The position numbers and the translations under genes are program-made. Below the pieces are notes generated by a model. It had not been told where the DNA came from and ran no database searches. It saw only the letters and a program-made list of their open reading frames with translations. From the NCBI GenBank assembly GCA_037833965.1, contig AP031351.1:136501-200500 (forward strand): a stretch of DNA of 64,000 nucleotides, given 5' to 3'. This DNA comes from Marchantia polymorpha subsp. ruderalis (Eukaryota; Streptophyta; Marchantiopsida; Marchantiales; Marchantiaceae). This document shows, in pieces, positions 44,600 to 56,700 of the stretch; position 1 is the stretch's first letter, and every line of letters starts with the position of its first letter.

Positions 44600-45680
44600 G
44601 CCCCTTTGATGCACAAGCTCTCTCCGACAGCCATAATTTTCTGGGCGCTCAATTTTCGGTCGAGGGATTGGCTCGAGGATTTCGAAGCCGAGACTAGATC
44701 TCTGGGGAGGATCAATCGCGCCGACTCAGTCACGCTGAGGGAGGGAGGCTCTCGTGCGGCCCTATGGATAAGTGGATCTTGCGGACTGAGAACAGATCCT
44801 CAGGTCGGCAGGTCATTAGGCTTGGCCACGGTCCTTTCCGGACTGGCGGTTACCCGGTTAACCGGTCCCAGGGAAAGGTACATATTTTTGGTACATTTTC
44901 TGCATTTTTTGGTACCAAGAAATGTGGATAAACAACCCAGCCGGAGACAACTGTCGCTATCCTAATGTGTGCATAGTCTGCTAAAACCCAAGATGAAAGG
45001 ATCGTTCTGGACTCCGTTCCATGCGAGAACAAAACGCCTCTCGAATAAAAGGAGAGGTCAGCAATGCTGGGGGCCAGTTGGTTTCCTCATAATTTTGGCG
45101 TAATCAATCATCCACTTTCTGCCAAACTAGCTTCAAGCACCACATACTATCATTGCGGAAAAATATTTGAAATTTTGGAAAGAATCTGCTCCTAAAAAAT
45201 GGACCGGTTAACCGGTCCACTTTTTCTTCTGAACCGGTTAAGCGTTAACCGGAGTCCGGTTACCTGACCGTGGCCAAGCCTACAGGTCATCATTCATGAT
45301 CTGGTCGTGAGGACCTAGATCATACTTCGGGACGAGACCTTGGCACCCGAGGTGTCGGATTTCGGCAAGGGCGAGGTCGATCGGCGAGGTGCAGGTGCAG
45401 GTGCAGGTGGCACTTTGGGGGCGGGACATAGTCAGGGGCGGCGACTACCGAGGCCGACATTCACCGCCTCGGCATGCTTCTGCTGAAGCTGGTGTGCGGT
45501 CGGAGGTTTGTCGATCATTCTTTACTGCCGGCTTGTGAATTGGACGTGCCTGCTGGGCTTTCGAAGAGTGCGAGAGAGTGGATCCGATTTCGGATAGAGA
45601 TTCTACACCGCTGAAATCGATTGCACTCTTATGCCGACGGCTGGGTCCAGACTTGACTCGAGATGTGACATGTCTCTCTC
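44600..45680 (+). pseudogene. decayed receptor-like kinase, split by a MITE
   Basis: Fragments of a kinase domain follow one another in the right order but in different frames. They are FDAQALSDSHNF near 44605 (juxtamembrane), WLEDFEAETRSLGRINRA at 44668-44721 (matching DFEAEMKTLGSINHA of the intact kinase at 49.6 kb), a catalytic-loop relic IIHDLVVRT then a stop then IILRDETLAPEVSDFGKGE after 45288, and GAATTEADIHRLGMLLLKL with CGRRFVDHS at 45436-45530. A stop codon, frameshifts, a lost HxDxK motif, a (GCAGGT)n run and a 466-base insertion show it is dead. The closest relative I can see is the hevein receptor kinase downstream, so a tandem paralog is likely. Whether it once had hevein domains cannot be told. 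Its C-terminal end is uncertain. Confidence 0.75.
44817..45282. mobile_element. hAT-type MITE, 466 bp, with 8-bp target duplication
   Basis: The ends are exact inverted repeats of 17 bases: TAGGCTTGGCCACGGTC and its complement, ending GGCCAAGCCTA. Both flanks carry CAGGTCAT (44809-44816 and 45283-45290), an 8-base duplication. An 8-bp duplication and a TAGGC-like terminus fit the hAT superfamily. The subterminal regions are rich in ACCGGTTAACCGGT-type palindromes. No transposase frame is present, so it is non-autonomous. It interrupts the kinase pseudogene, and removing it restores the kinase segment order. Confidence 0.88.
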
Positions 45681-48600
45681 TCTTGTGTGGAAGACGATCG
45701 AGAGGCCTGGTCGAGAGGATTCTGCGTGGGTCAACAAAGCCCTAGCGACTCCACAGCTACTTCTCGCGTCGTTGCCTAATCGTCCGACCGCTCAAGTCAA
45801 GAAGGCCACTCCTCTGCCACCACGGGATCCAGATCCAGAGTCAGAGTCTTTCGCTTTCCCTCGTCTTTCGCTTCTGCTTCATTCCCCTGACTGGTTGACT
45901 GAGCTGGAGGCACCAGAGATTTATCTGCGCTCCAGAGCAAGAGTAATTATCCATATCCGATACGGCATCATCTAAACCTCCCCACTGGTTCGCTGAAAGT
46001 TTTACTCGGTCCATTTGACTGTCTCTATGATCTTACCTATCTAGAAGCCACAAGTGGAGTGCTAGAACACCATAAAAAATTGATATACTCTGTACTTCAC
46101 TCGGTATAGCGAAGGAAGGTTAACGTATAGGGTTACCACTGGAAGCAGCCCTCGGCAGTCGGCAGCTGTCCGACTCGTTAGTTTCCCAAATTCAGCTGTA
46201 CTTTCTTCACTTGACGGTGCGGCTAAGGAGGTCAGATCAGGTCAATTTGGTGTATGACGTACGAGACGCCTGACTGCATCGAGTGAGAAATTTAGTTGAA
46301 GTGTGGCGTGGGACCTGGCGCTTTGGTTACAAGAAATGATGGAAATTTGGTTCCCAACGCTTGAGCCAGAAGTTGTACTACGGAGGAAAAGATAATGGTA
46401 ATAAATGTTCAGAAATCTCAAATCTAGCACGTGTGCCGGCTCAACAGGGAGCCCATTCTCAACGTTACGTGAACATGTGTACATTATCGCTACCATTGCG
46501 ACCGAAGGCAGGCTTCTTAGTGACTCGAAGAACTGAATCCTGGCCTTCTGCACACAACTCATGTTTCCTAGTGACGCATCCGACGGGGTCCACCTGCTTG
46601 TTATCCTTGTTATCATTCGAGCCCGTTCATCGTCGTAAAGCTCTGTTGACTGTCCCCCGTGCATGTGCCGTTCTTACTCTCCAGCCGAACTGCACATGCA
46701 CGTTTAGTCAGTGTCACGTGGAAAAAATTAGAGTTTACAGTCTTCGCGTCGAAGTTCAATGTACCCCAGAGCCGAAAACTCTCTACCCAAATTAGGAGGG
46801 GCCAGAGTATCCGCTTAGATACTCATCGGGACGATTAAAATGATCCAGGTAGTTCAATCGTCGAAACACTTACCCCAGCATTGACTAATGGATAGCTTTA
46901 CCACCTCCATCACCAATTCCCTCGAGTATGACCATATGGTCTCCACAAGTCATGATAGCAGCAGGCAGAGGGTAAGATCATGAGGAGCGATTTCACAGAT
47001 TTCCCCCTTCTCCGAGAGAGGGAGGGTTACGTTCTAATTCTTCCCCTCTCTCACAAACGAGAATGGGGTAGAAACTCGATGCCCCGGGGTAGACGCGAGG
47101 GTGCAAAGTCCACCACAAGAGTTCTGTATCGCCAACATTCCGCCAACTCCAGTACGCAGGTTGTTGAGGTTCAGGAGGGGCCTACGAACGAACGAACAGA
47201 CGTGTCCATAGACAGATCTGCGCCATAGTACTAGATCGGCATGCATGTAGCCACCAAGAGTACTGTACTGTACACATTATCTTCTGGAGGATCTTTCTTA
47301 TACGAACGTACTGGACCCTGGCTCATGGACTCCTGGGCCAGTCCGGCCCGCCGAACGACTACGACGGCCGCTCGTCACAACCACGTCCAAAAGTCACAGT
47401 ACAGTGTAGAACGCTAAATTGAGGTTGTGTACAAAACATCATAATGGTGAGATTGCAATCTCCTTTGGAGTATAAGTACTGGACAAAAGTGAGATCTCTA
47501 CTTTATGTAGTGAGGCCTTGCTCGAAGCAGAGAAACTCCAGCAGAGGAGCCGTAGATAGAAGTAGGAAAGCCGGGACCGTCTCCGTATACAGATGGCGAT
47601 ACTGTACTGCTAGAAATGGTCGTGCCAGCCTAGGAACTCGTGCTTTTGGTTCACCTGACAAGAGTGATGAAGGATGAGCTGACACTCTCCCAGATACCTT
47701 ACGAGAGAAATATGCCTGTCACTTGCGCAGCTCGCCTTGACAAAACGCTCGCTTGGCAGATCATCAGATGCTACTCTCGGTAGACGTAAGCCTAGGAGAC
47801 TAGGAGGGCGCTGCGTTTAAGCAGAAGAAGACATGTGCGCTCCACGGACGGACCTCGCCCATTACTCCCTCCTCGGCCTCATGCCCACGGCTTCACAGTG
47901 GCAATCACCCGAGAGACCGAGGGGAGGGTCCTCTGATCGCCAGATGCTGTTCGATGAAATACTCGCCCCTCGTTTGGCGGTTCGGTCAGATCGGCGGCAC
48001 CGGGCCCATGTGTACATCGTGGAGCAAGCGAGGGAGCGACGCAGAGAGGGAGCTCCATGCTAAGGAGGGGCGAAGACCGGTTCGTTGACCGCAGATTGAT
48101 TGAAGGCCTAATGAATATCAGATCAGTATACCTGACGACGATACAGGGCTTACATACATACAGACTTGACGTCCAATCAATGGATCATCCCACACATCCC
48201 CAAGTCCAAGCTCAGATGAGCTCAGCCAATCTAAAGCGGAACCGAGGCGGGATCCACCTACTTTGCTCGTCTCCATAGGCTCTATAGTCCAACCCACTCA
48301 GCCGAAAAAACCTTTTGCTGCCCCCATCGTCAAGTGTGTCCGCCGGTCAGCAATTTGCAAGGCAAGCGCTGGCTGGCCTGGCCAGCCACTACAGTCTCGC
48401 GGGCTGGTGGGTTCTGTACGGGCTCTGGTCGCTCGATCATTCATCAGTCCCTCCCCTCCCTCCCTCTCTCCCTCCCGCTGATGCTGATCGGTTTCTCCGT
48501 TTCCTTTACAGACAGCCTGAGCCAGAGAGCCAGGACGGGGAAGTGTCGGGGAATCTCGAGTCGGCCAAGGGAAAATCGACCTGTTTTGTTCGACCACACC

Positions 48601-49632
48601 AAACTGGCCGGGAGGATTTCGGTTGCGAGGCTCGGCTTTGGCTCTTCTGGTCACGTCAGCTTTCCAGCTGAAGCCATCACCCGCCGACGATCTGGCAGAT
48701 CCCTCTCGCGAGTCCTGTCTCGAGAAGAAGTCGGAGTCGGAGTCGGAGTCGGAGCGACGCAAGCGAGAAGAAAGAGCGCTCGACCAGTCCGAGCAGCAGC
48801 AGCAGCAGCTCGACCAGTTCCTGCTGTTAAGGAGTCAAATCCGCATCGGCAGACTGAACATTCGCCGCGACGTCGCAGAGAGAAGCGTGGACCGGATGGC
48901 TGGATGGCTGGCCTCGCTCGCGCTTCGCTTCTGGACTGGCGTGCTCTGATGCGCTGCGCTGTGGCGGCAGCTGTGGTGCACTGTGGGGATCTGTGGGGAT
49001 CTGTTGCGCTGTGACGATCCAGCAGCGAGGACGGCGAGGGAAGAAGTTGGGACCGCAGTCAGTCAAGCCGTGACCCTTGCGTCCCTGCGTCCCTCGGTCC
49101 TTCCTGCCTTTATCCTTCCTTCCACCAACAACCTTCGAGAGCGCGAGGGTTCTCCGTTGGACAGTGTAAAAATGGCGGAAAGCGTTCCGTCTTTCCGCGT
49201 CGCGTCTCGCGCTCTTTGACGCGCCGCCGATGGAGGATGCGGTCTCGTCTCCGCGTTCGTTGATTCTTGCGGCTTCTTCTTCCATCCTCTCTCGCCCTCA
49301 TCTATCGCCGCTCGTCGAGCGCACCTCCTTGTGAGAGCTCGGGGTTCATCACACTCGTCGTCATGTGCTCAGAACCGCACACTGTCACTGCCACAAGGTC
49401 CCGGGTAAGGCGCAACATTCTCGTCCCGAGCCCAAGCCATCACTCGTCTTCGCAGGTAGCTTGATTGAGCTCCTCTTCTCTCTCCAATCCCAATCCCAAT
49501 CCCAGGCGCGCATGCCGCGCATTTAAATCTCTCCCCGAAGATAAGAGACGGGGTGTTTTCTGTCACTCCATTGCAAACGAGGCGGACAGAGACTCTCGTG
49601 GGTGCCGTCTGCTCGATTCGAGCTCCGGGGCG
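45681..49632. other. GC-rich intergenic and leader region, no gene assigned
   Basis: Many overlapping open frames occur on both strands, as expected from high GC. None shows a domain or conserved motif. Simple repeats include (TCGGAG)n near 48730 and (AGC)n near 48795. The last several hundred bases are probably promoter and leader of the receptor kinase. Confidence 0.35.
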
Positions 49633-51318
49633 ATGATGGATTGCTCGGAGGGCGGCGGCAAGCGCCGCAGCGTGGGACTCGCCGTGGTGTGGATTGTGCT
49701 GGCCGCCTCGCTCGAGCTCGGCCGAGCGCAGGGCGGCTGCGGATCGACGGCGGACAACGCGACTTGCGCCAACTCGCTGTGCTGCAGCTCGGCGAACTTC
49801 TGCGGGAGCACGGCGGAGTACTGCGGAACCGGGTGCCAGGCGAGCTATGGCGTCTGCGGCGTCTCGCCCGAGAGCAGCCCGGCGCAGGGGAGCTGCGAGG
49901 TCGGGAGGCCGTGCCAGGAAGGCTACTGCTGCAGCTCGGCGGGCTTTTGCGGGACCACGGTGGAGTACTGCGGCGCCGGATGCCAGTTCGGGGCGTGCAC
50001 CTCGACGAGCTCGACGGGCCTGAGCGCGGGCGCCATCATCGGAATCGCCTTCGGGAGCGCGTTCGTGCTCTTCCTGGCGCTGCTGTTCTACGTGCTAGCG
50101 CGCAGGCGGCGCAAGCTGGCGCAAGCCAAGCCTTCTCCGACGGAGCCCCCGTCGGACGACTTCGAGCTCAGCCTGCCATCGATCGGCGACTCGCTCGCGG
50201 GCAAAGTCATGGGCATGCGCTACACGTACGAAGCGCTGAACGAAGCCACGAATGGATTCTGCGAGGAGCTCGGCCGCGGCGCTTACGGGATCGTGTACAA
50301 GGGCACGCTCAAGGACGGGAGCGAAATCGCGGTGAAGAAGCTGGTCGACAGCCAGCGCGGCGCCAAGGACTTCGAGGCGGAGATGAAGACGCTGGGCAGC
50401 ATCAACCACGCGAATCTGGTGGCGCTGCGCGGATTCAGCGTGCGCAGCCACCAACCTTTCCTCGTGTACGAGTACGTCCCCAATGGGTCGCTGGATAAGT
50501 GGATTTTCTGCCAGGAGCGGCGATTGCCATGGCAGACGAGGGTGGAAATCGCGCGAGGCACGGCCAAGGGCCTGAGCTATTTGCACGGGGAGCTGCAAAT
50601 CGGGCAGGCCATAATTCATCTGGACATCAAGCCCGAGAACATTCTGCTGAACGAGCAGTTCGTGCCCAAGGTGGCGGACTTCGGCATGGCCAAGCTGATC
50701 GGGCAGACGAGGACTCACACCATCGCGTCCGGAGGCACATTCGGGTACATGGCGCCCGAGGTGTACGCCGGCGCTGCCACCACGAAGATGGACGTGTACA
50801 GCTTCGGAATCGTGCTGCTGGAGCTGGTGGCCGGGCGCCGGCACTTGGACCACTCGTTCGCCGACGATCGCTTCTTCCTGCCGGCCTGGGCGATCCGGCG
50901 CGTCATGGTGCATCTGGAGATCGACGTGGTGGATCCGAGGCTCGAAGGCAATTTCAACTCGATCCAAGCCAAGGAGCTGATCACCATCGCGCTGCTGTGC
51001 TTGCAGCGCGATCCCGACGACCGCCCCGACATGAGCGCCGTGTTCCGCATGATCGAGGGCGTCAAAGTTCCATCCGAGCTCCCGGCCTCTCTGCAGCAGG
51101 AGCTGGAGATGACCGAGCGCCTGGTTCGCAAGCCCACTCAAGCTCTGGGCTGGAAAGCCGATGCCGATTCGTTCTTCATCGATTTCGGCAGCGACCGCTC
51201 TTATCGTAGGACGGGCGAAGCAGCGGAACCCGCCTCGACCGCTACCACCACCAGCAGCAGCCACGACCACGCCGACTCCTTCCCCGCTAATATGTCCAAT
51301 GCCCCTTTGCTGCGCTAG
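49633..51318 (+). CDS. hevein-domain receptor-like kinase (two chitin-binding domains, non-RD kinase), intronless
   Basis: The single exon encodes 561 residues. The ATG at 49633 is chosen because it places a signal peptide (residues 1-33, ending GRAQ) directly before the first domain. The longer open frame upstream begins at a non-ATG codon. Residues 34-76 and 86-122 are two hevein (chitin-binding type 1) domains, each with eight Cys in the CC..FCG....YCG.GC pattern. In both, the aromatic position after CCSS is Ala, which may alter sugar binding. A membrane span lies at about 131-155, followed by RRRRK. The kinase has GRGAYG (214-219), AVKK (Lys235), HLDIKPEN (catalytic Asp331), DFG (349-351) and GTFGYMAPE. 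The HLD in place of HRD makes it a non-RD kinase, a class common among immune receptors. Chitin or oligosaccharide sensing at the plasma membrane is inferred. A dead relative lies about 4 kb upstream. Confidence 0.9.
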   Translation: MMDCSEGGGKRRSVGLAVVWIVLAASLELGRAQGGCGSTADNATCANSLCCSSANFCGSTAEYCGTGCQASYGVCGVSPESSPAQGSCEVGRPCQEGYCCSSAGFCGTTVEYCGAGCQFGACTSTSSTGLSAGAIIGIAFGSAFVLFLALLFYVLARRRRKLAQAKPSPTEPPSDDFELSLPSIGDSLAGKVMGMRYTYEALNEATNGFCEELGRGAYGIVYKGTLKDGSEIAVKKLVDSQRGAKDFEAEMKTLGSINHANLVALRGFSVRSHQPFLVYEYVPNGSLDKWIFCQERRLPWQTRVEIARGTAKGLSYLHGELQIGQAIIHLDIKPENILLNEQFVPKVADFGMAKLIGQTRTHTIASGGTFGYMAPEVYAGAATTKMDVYSFGIVLLELVAGRRHLDHSFADDRFFLPAWAIRRVMVHLEIDVVDPRLEGNFNSIQAKELITIALLCLQRDPDDRPDMSAVFRMIEGVKVPSELPASLQQELEMTERLVRKPTQALGWKADADSFFIDFGSDRSYRRTGEAAEPASTATTTSSSHDHADSFPANMSNAPLLR

Positions 51319-53168
51319 CTGTACATCATCCATCACATCCTCTTCCCGAATCTCCAGATTTCCATTTTTGTAGATCTCGAATCGACATCGAGGGAGGAAT
51401 TTGCGCAGCTTTCACGTCCGTGAGATAGGTTTTTGCCGACGACATTCGGTTCGCCGATGCGGACGCACGCAGGCAGGCAATTGTGGCACGCGAGGCAGTG
51501 CTGACGAAGCTTTCAGGAACCTCGCCGTAAGCTTAGCAGTGAATGTATATACAACAGTAAATCTCCATCGTCCCATATCCCCGATTAGCCGCAGCATCAG
51601 AGGGAGGGAGGGGAGAAATCGGAGCGAATCGGGAGAAATCATCTATTGTGCTCGGTCCAACTCATGCAGCTCTCGAGGAGCTTTTCAGCGAAACGAAGAT
51701 GAACGTGGACGGGAGGAAAACAGAGACGGATCGAGAGAATGAGAAAGGGAGAGCAGAGGATTTCGCGCAGCAGAGCAGGGCTCTTTCCTGTTTTCGATTT
51801 TCGACCAGGAGGAGTGCTCTGCTCCAGTGGTCGCTGGACTCGGCGAAGAAGACAGGAGGCGGTGGATTTAGTCAATGCCGGACTCCGTGCGGGTGCTGCC
51901 ATGGCTCTGACTGACGCTTGCAGCGGTCCGTGGCCGTGGTCTCTCGGAAGCCTAAGCTGGAAGATTTTCGGCAGCGAGCGCAGCTGCCACAGTTTGATTG
52001 CGCCTGTGCTCGCTTTCACCAGCCATCCTAGGGCCAAACAGATCCCGCACACTTCTTCAGAAGAGCAGCAGCAACCCGCAGAGGCTGAGTAGACAATGCT
52101 AAAATCGGACGTACTGGTCGGAAGTGAATCTACTCCTCCATCAACTGGACCACTACGAATTTCGGATCGCAGAAGTTGGAACGATTTCAGGCGATTTGTT
52201 AGGCTAAGCATGTTTTTGACATTACACCTGTTCATGGTCCGAGACCGACGTCAGATTCGGTTCATGCTGAAGACTCTCGAGCTTTCTTTCGTGGCTTTTA
52301 GGCGTAGTCAGACCTTTGAGGCTCTGTTGGCACCAAGTTCTAGGCCAGAAGGCACACATTTCAAATTCCGTGACTCCCGTAACGAGCAGGGTTGCTGTTG
52401 ATTATTATCCCGCGGAAGCCCCCGATGTATATCACTAGATAGATCGTGACGGTTTGGAACTTATTGCAGAACTCCTGGTCTTATGATGAACAGGCATTCT
52501 GTAATTTGGTCTTGGAGAAGGGGCAGGTACTGCTCAGATCAATGACTGGGTCATGTTCTACAGCGGATTCGAATCGAGCTCGATTGCTTCCTGTAGTCGT
52601 TCGTCTACAGAAAGCAGCTCTTGACTGAAGGCCGTGCAGCCTTGATCATCCTCTCGACCTGCGTACCTCTTAAATTGGTTATGCTTATGCAACTCACAGC
52701 TCATGCCGTCGTCTCGGTATGCAAAAGTAAGGTCCCTTGTGCCCAGGATCTTCTACAGAAATTTTACAAAAAGTCTTTGACCTCAAAGCTTGCCATCACT
52801 CGGTGGTCAGCTTTGACCATTGTTCCAGTTGTGACGACCATGATCCCATCCATGCATCCGCTCGTAAAGAGCGTCACTGGAGAAAGACCTCATATTGCCC
52901 TCGAGTCCTGATAAGTACAGCCCGCGAGTGCGGTGTGCGAGGAGGGAGGAAAAGTGACATGGACTTTGTTTTTCCTCCTCTCCTACATTTGCTCCTCGAT
53001 GAAAAGCGTTCAGGATAGTTCAGCGGCGGTGATCTGTCGAAGTTTACACCCCGCAAATGCTCCGAAGTCATGTTCTCGGAATGATCAGCTTTCACTTTTA
53101 TTCTATTGTATTATATTCTGAATTAAGTCACGCCAGTATCTGATTCAATAATGTGGATTGTTGCTCAC

Positions 53169-53447
53169 TCACGCCTTCAAACTAACAACGAACTGCCCAT
53201 CGACAGAGAGAACCATCTGAAGAATGGTTTCAATTTCCGGAGTCCATTGCAGTATGTAATTCTGCATACGCATGGGGAATCTGTAAGAGGCTCGATTGTT
53301 CGTCCATGTCCGTCTGGTTGAGTTTGATTCCTCGTAGATATTGACGATGCAAATTCGTGCCCCGAGCCGGAGCTGATGAGATATCTTGACCTCATCAGGC
53401 TCTGGATGCAAGGCGTTGAAGGATTCAGCCCGTCCACCTTCTTCTCA
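53169..53447 (-). other. coherent open stretch, possible terminal exon of unknown protein
   Basis: The minus strand is open for about 93 codons and ends at a stop at 53169. It reads with a natural-looking composition (LHPEPDEVKISHQLRLGAR, then YEES, and QMVLSVDGQFVVSL near the end). I do not recognise it, and no partner exon was found upstream, so it may be a relic or chance. Confidence 0.25.
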
Positions 53448-53624
53448 AGCTGGCAGTAAACAAGGTTTACATTAACAGCCGAGACTCTCTTGGTGATTCA
53501 ACGATTCTGAGCTCGCCATGCGATGGATCACATCGTCGGATTGTAGAATCTGACACGAAATATATTATCAAAAGATCTATCAATGAAAGGAGGTTTCACT
53601 CGAGGATCGTGAGAACATAACAAC

Positions 53625-53756
53625 GATCACTGAAGCGCTAGAATCATGCGCCGAGATATTACTCTGGAGAATACACCTCTCAATGGGCGAGATCACTGAA
53701 GCGCTAGAATCATGCGCCGAGTTATTACTCTGGAGAATACACCTCTCAATGGGCGA
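53625..53756. repeat. 66-bp tandem duplication
   Basis: Bases 53625-53690 and 53691-53756 are the same 66-base unit with a single mismatch, so the event is recent. The length is a multiple of three and the minus strand stays open through both copies, but no gene is evident. Confidence 0.92.
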
Positions 53757-56700
53757 TATCACAAGTTCTATACGTCTCTCCAGGTAAAGGGTGTCGCGAA
53801 AAAGTCAGAAGATAAATAAATCAAGAAATCAGACTTCAAAAAAAGAGTTTATTAGGATTACAAACTATCGAGATTCCACTTACCTAAACAAGGACGAAGA
53901 TAGGATGTATGTTTCTCAGTAACTATCAAACATGAACTATAAAAGATCTATGAATGAAAAGAGGTTTCGATAATGTCATGGTGAGATATGTCATATAGTG
54001 CATGTCATCACATAATTTTATGCACAACACTGGCGAGTGCTATTTTAATTTACTTCCACAATGTCAACATAAAAGACAAGAAAATAAATTTTGAAACATA
54101 GACATGATATGATGTATGTCTTGACCTAGGGAGGAAGTTGTACCGACCTCCCACCACTACCTTCCTAGTCCATCCTCTTAATCCTGCTCCATTCATATAC
54201 TTTCCATCCCCTGTTTCTTTAACATTATTTGCTTCTCTTTTTATAATGGAGATATAAGGAGTTGGTGGACGGTGGCTCGTAAATCCTGGTTTACTTCTCT
54301 ACGAAGGACATGGTGAGGGAAGTGAGTTTCATCCTTATTACTCTCCGCTGTTTTGTTAGATTATCAATCTTTCCCTTTAATAAAAATTGGTTTCTTGATT
54401 TTCATTTTTGGTAACCTTATAATCACAAAAATTCTATCAAAATGCGAAAGAAGAGAAAGAGTGGATGAAATAAAAGTTCTTCATTTTGACTGATTGATAG
54501 ATTTCGTGACATGCATTTCTAACTTTATCGCAACAAAATATCCTTGTCACAGTATTAGTTTGTGGAGCAGAGAATAGAGAGATTATGGTAATTAAGTTGC
54601 TAGTGAGTGAAAGAGTATTAATCTCACATTACATATTCATATTTGAAATCGGAAAAAATAAACATTCAAAATTTGCAACCTGCAATAACAATTTATACAT
54701 CGGTTGATAAAATAGAAATTACAACGTTGGGGTAAATAATTCACTCAAAGAATTATAAAAAAAAAACCCGCATTCAAATTTTCAAGCATTTTCAAAACAA
54801 GGTGGTATAAAGATGGGTAATGTAAAGTAGTGTAAATAATCATCATCTGATTATTTTGTGTGTTTTATAATTTAACTGATTACATCATTTGCAATTTTTT
54901 TCTATAATTTGTTTTCAAAACTTTGATATTTCGCACAACTATTTAAGAATTTTAAACATGATGTAGTCTTATTAGTTGCATACATAAATCGTTATGTACT
55001 TTTTCCATGTGACTTAGATGCAAAAAGTAGAATCTAAAATTACTTTAAAATTCAGCGTTGCATTTAATACCTCATGATATTTTATAAGGAAGAATTTATT
55101 TTCAAAAAATAATTGAAAACGATTTATGGAAAGTACATGCATATAAGCTATGCACTAGGATGAATAAGTAGCTCATATGATGATTTGAAGTTTTGACCTT
55201 GAACTACATGTTAGAAAATCCAGAAAGTTAGTATGAGCCTTTAGATATAAATCCTTGTAATTCAGGTTGGGTGGCCAAACAGACTGCAAGCTCTTTTCGT
55301 GGACTTGGTAGACAGAAATGGTAGATTATGGAAAGGATGATGTCATGCCATAGGGGAAAAAAACTCTGAAATACACTGATTAAATACAAATTTTCAAGAC
55401 TTTGACTACTCCCTAGGTGTGCTACAAGACTTTCTAGACTATGTTCTAGCCAATGAGAGGCGTTACGCACCTATAGTTTCAAAAGGCCCAGAGAAAAACA
55501 AAAGTGGGCCAAGATAACAAATCGAATGAGGTATTTACTTGGTGGACCCTTCAAAACACATTAACCTCAATGGACTTATCAAATATCATTTTACCCGATG
55601 GTACCCATCGAAGCCCCACCGTAACCAAGTTCTAATATCAGCGGATAGTGATTTCTAACTTAGAGGGCAGACAACGAGGCAGGAGTAGGAAGGAACAACA
55701 ACAGCAGAGCAATCTCTTCGGTGGAGAGTTGAGATTCTGTGCCGTGAATTTGTAAGCTCAATCAACTGCTGTACATGTGATCTTTTTTGTGTAGAAAGAA
55801 GTCTGATTCTCCGATAGTAAAAACTTTTGCCCTGATCTCCCCAGAAAGACGTGTCGAAGCGAGATGGTTATCGAGGACAATATCTTCTCTGGGAATCAAC
55901 AGAGTCAACAGACAGTGAAACGTTCATAGACATATGCCTCGAAGCTAATCTTCATAACAACTGATATGACTTTCTCCGCTCAAAGTGAATCGCGCCGACT
56001 AGCGATCGGAAAAATGCGCGGAAATTCCAGAAATTGAGTGCTTTACGATAGCGGGTAAAAACAGCGGGTGAGGGTGAAATTATCGTCTCGATCCACAAGG
56101 AGTAGTCAAACGCGAGCAGGTCTACTCGCCAAGCAAGTCTAATCCTCGCTTCGTTCTCCGGTCTCGAACTCGATCGGCGACTGATAAATGTATGATCGAG
56201 CGAACGGACATGACATCGTCGTGATCTATCGATCCGGTCTGCGTTCGATGAGGTCATCTGGTGTGTGATTCTTCCGAACAGAAAAAGGGGACACATGCCC
56301 GAGCACAGTGCAAGATTCGAGACAATGAATGAGTGACTGCGTATGCGTTTCTCTTTTTCCCCAGGAGCATCACACACACTATAGCCCGCAGCATAGAGTT
56401 ATAAGAGATTTGTTTAGAACACTTAGGTGTGCCGTCCTTGGCGTAAAATTAGTCTTGATAGATCCCATTAACCTGTATGCGTTTTGATGGGTCCCATCAA
56501 GTAAAACACTCCAAATCGATTCCATCAATTCCTCCACTTGGCCAAAGAAAGTGGGTGACGAATAGTGAAATAAAATGACATCAGAAACACGCTAGCGAAA
56601 GAATGTTGTTGCACGCGTGCAGCAACCAAATTGCTGGCTGCATCATCATCAGAAATCCCTTCACCAGAAAAAATCCCACAACGACGGGTGACAGTAATAC

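Noticed and set aside
49465-49632. N-terminal extension of the hevein kinase open frame
   Set aside because: It begins at a TTG codon and would bury the signal peptide 56 residues inside the protein; the ATG at 49633 is the sensible start.
50095-51336. Long minus-strand frame of 413 codons
   Set aside because: It lies antisense to the GC-rich kinase exon, begins at no convincing start, and shows no domain; it is a composition shadow.
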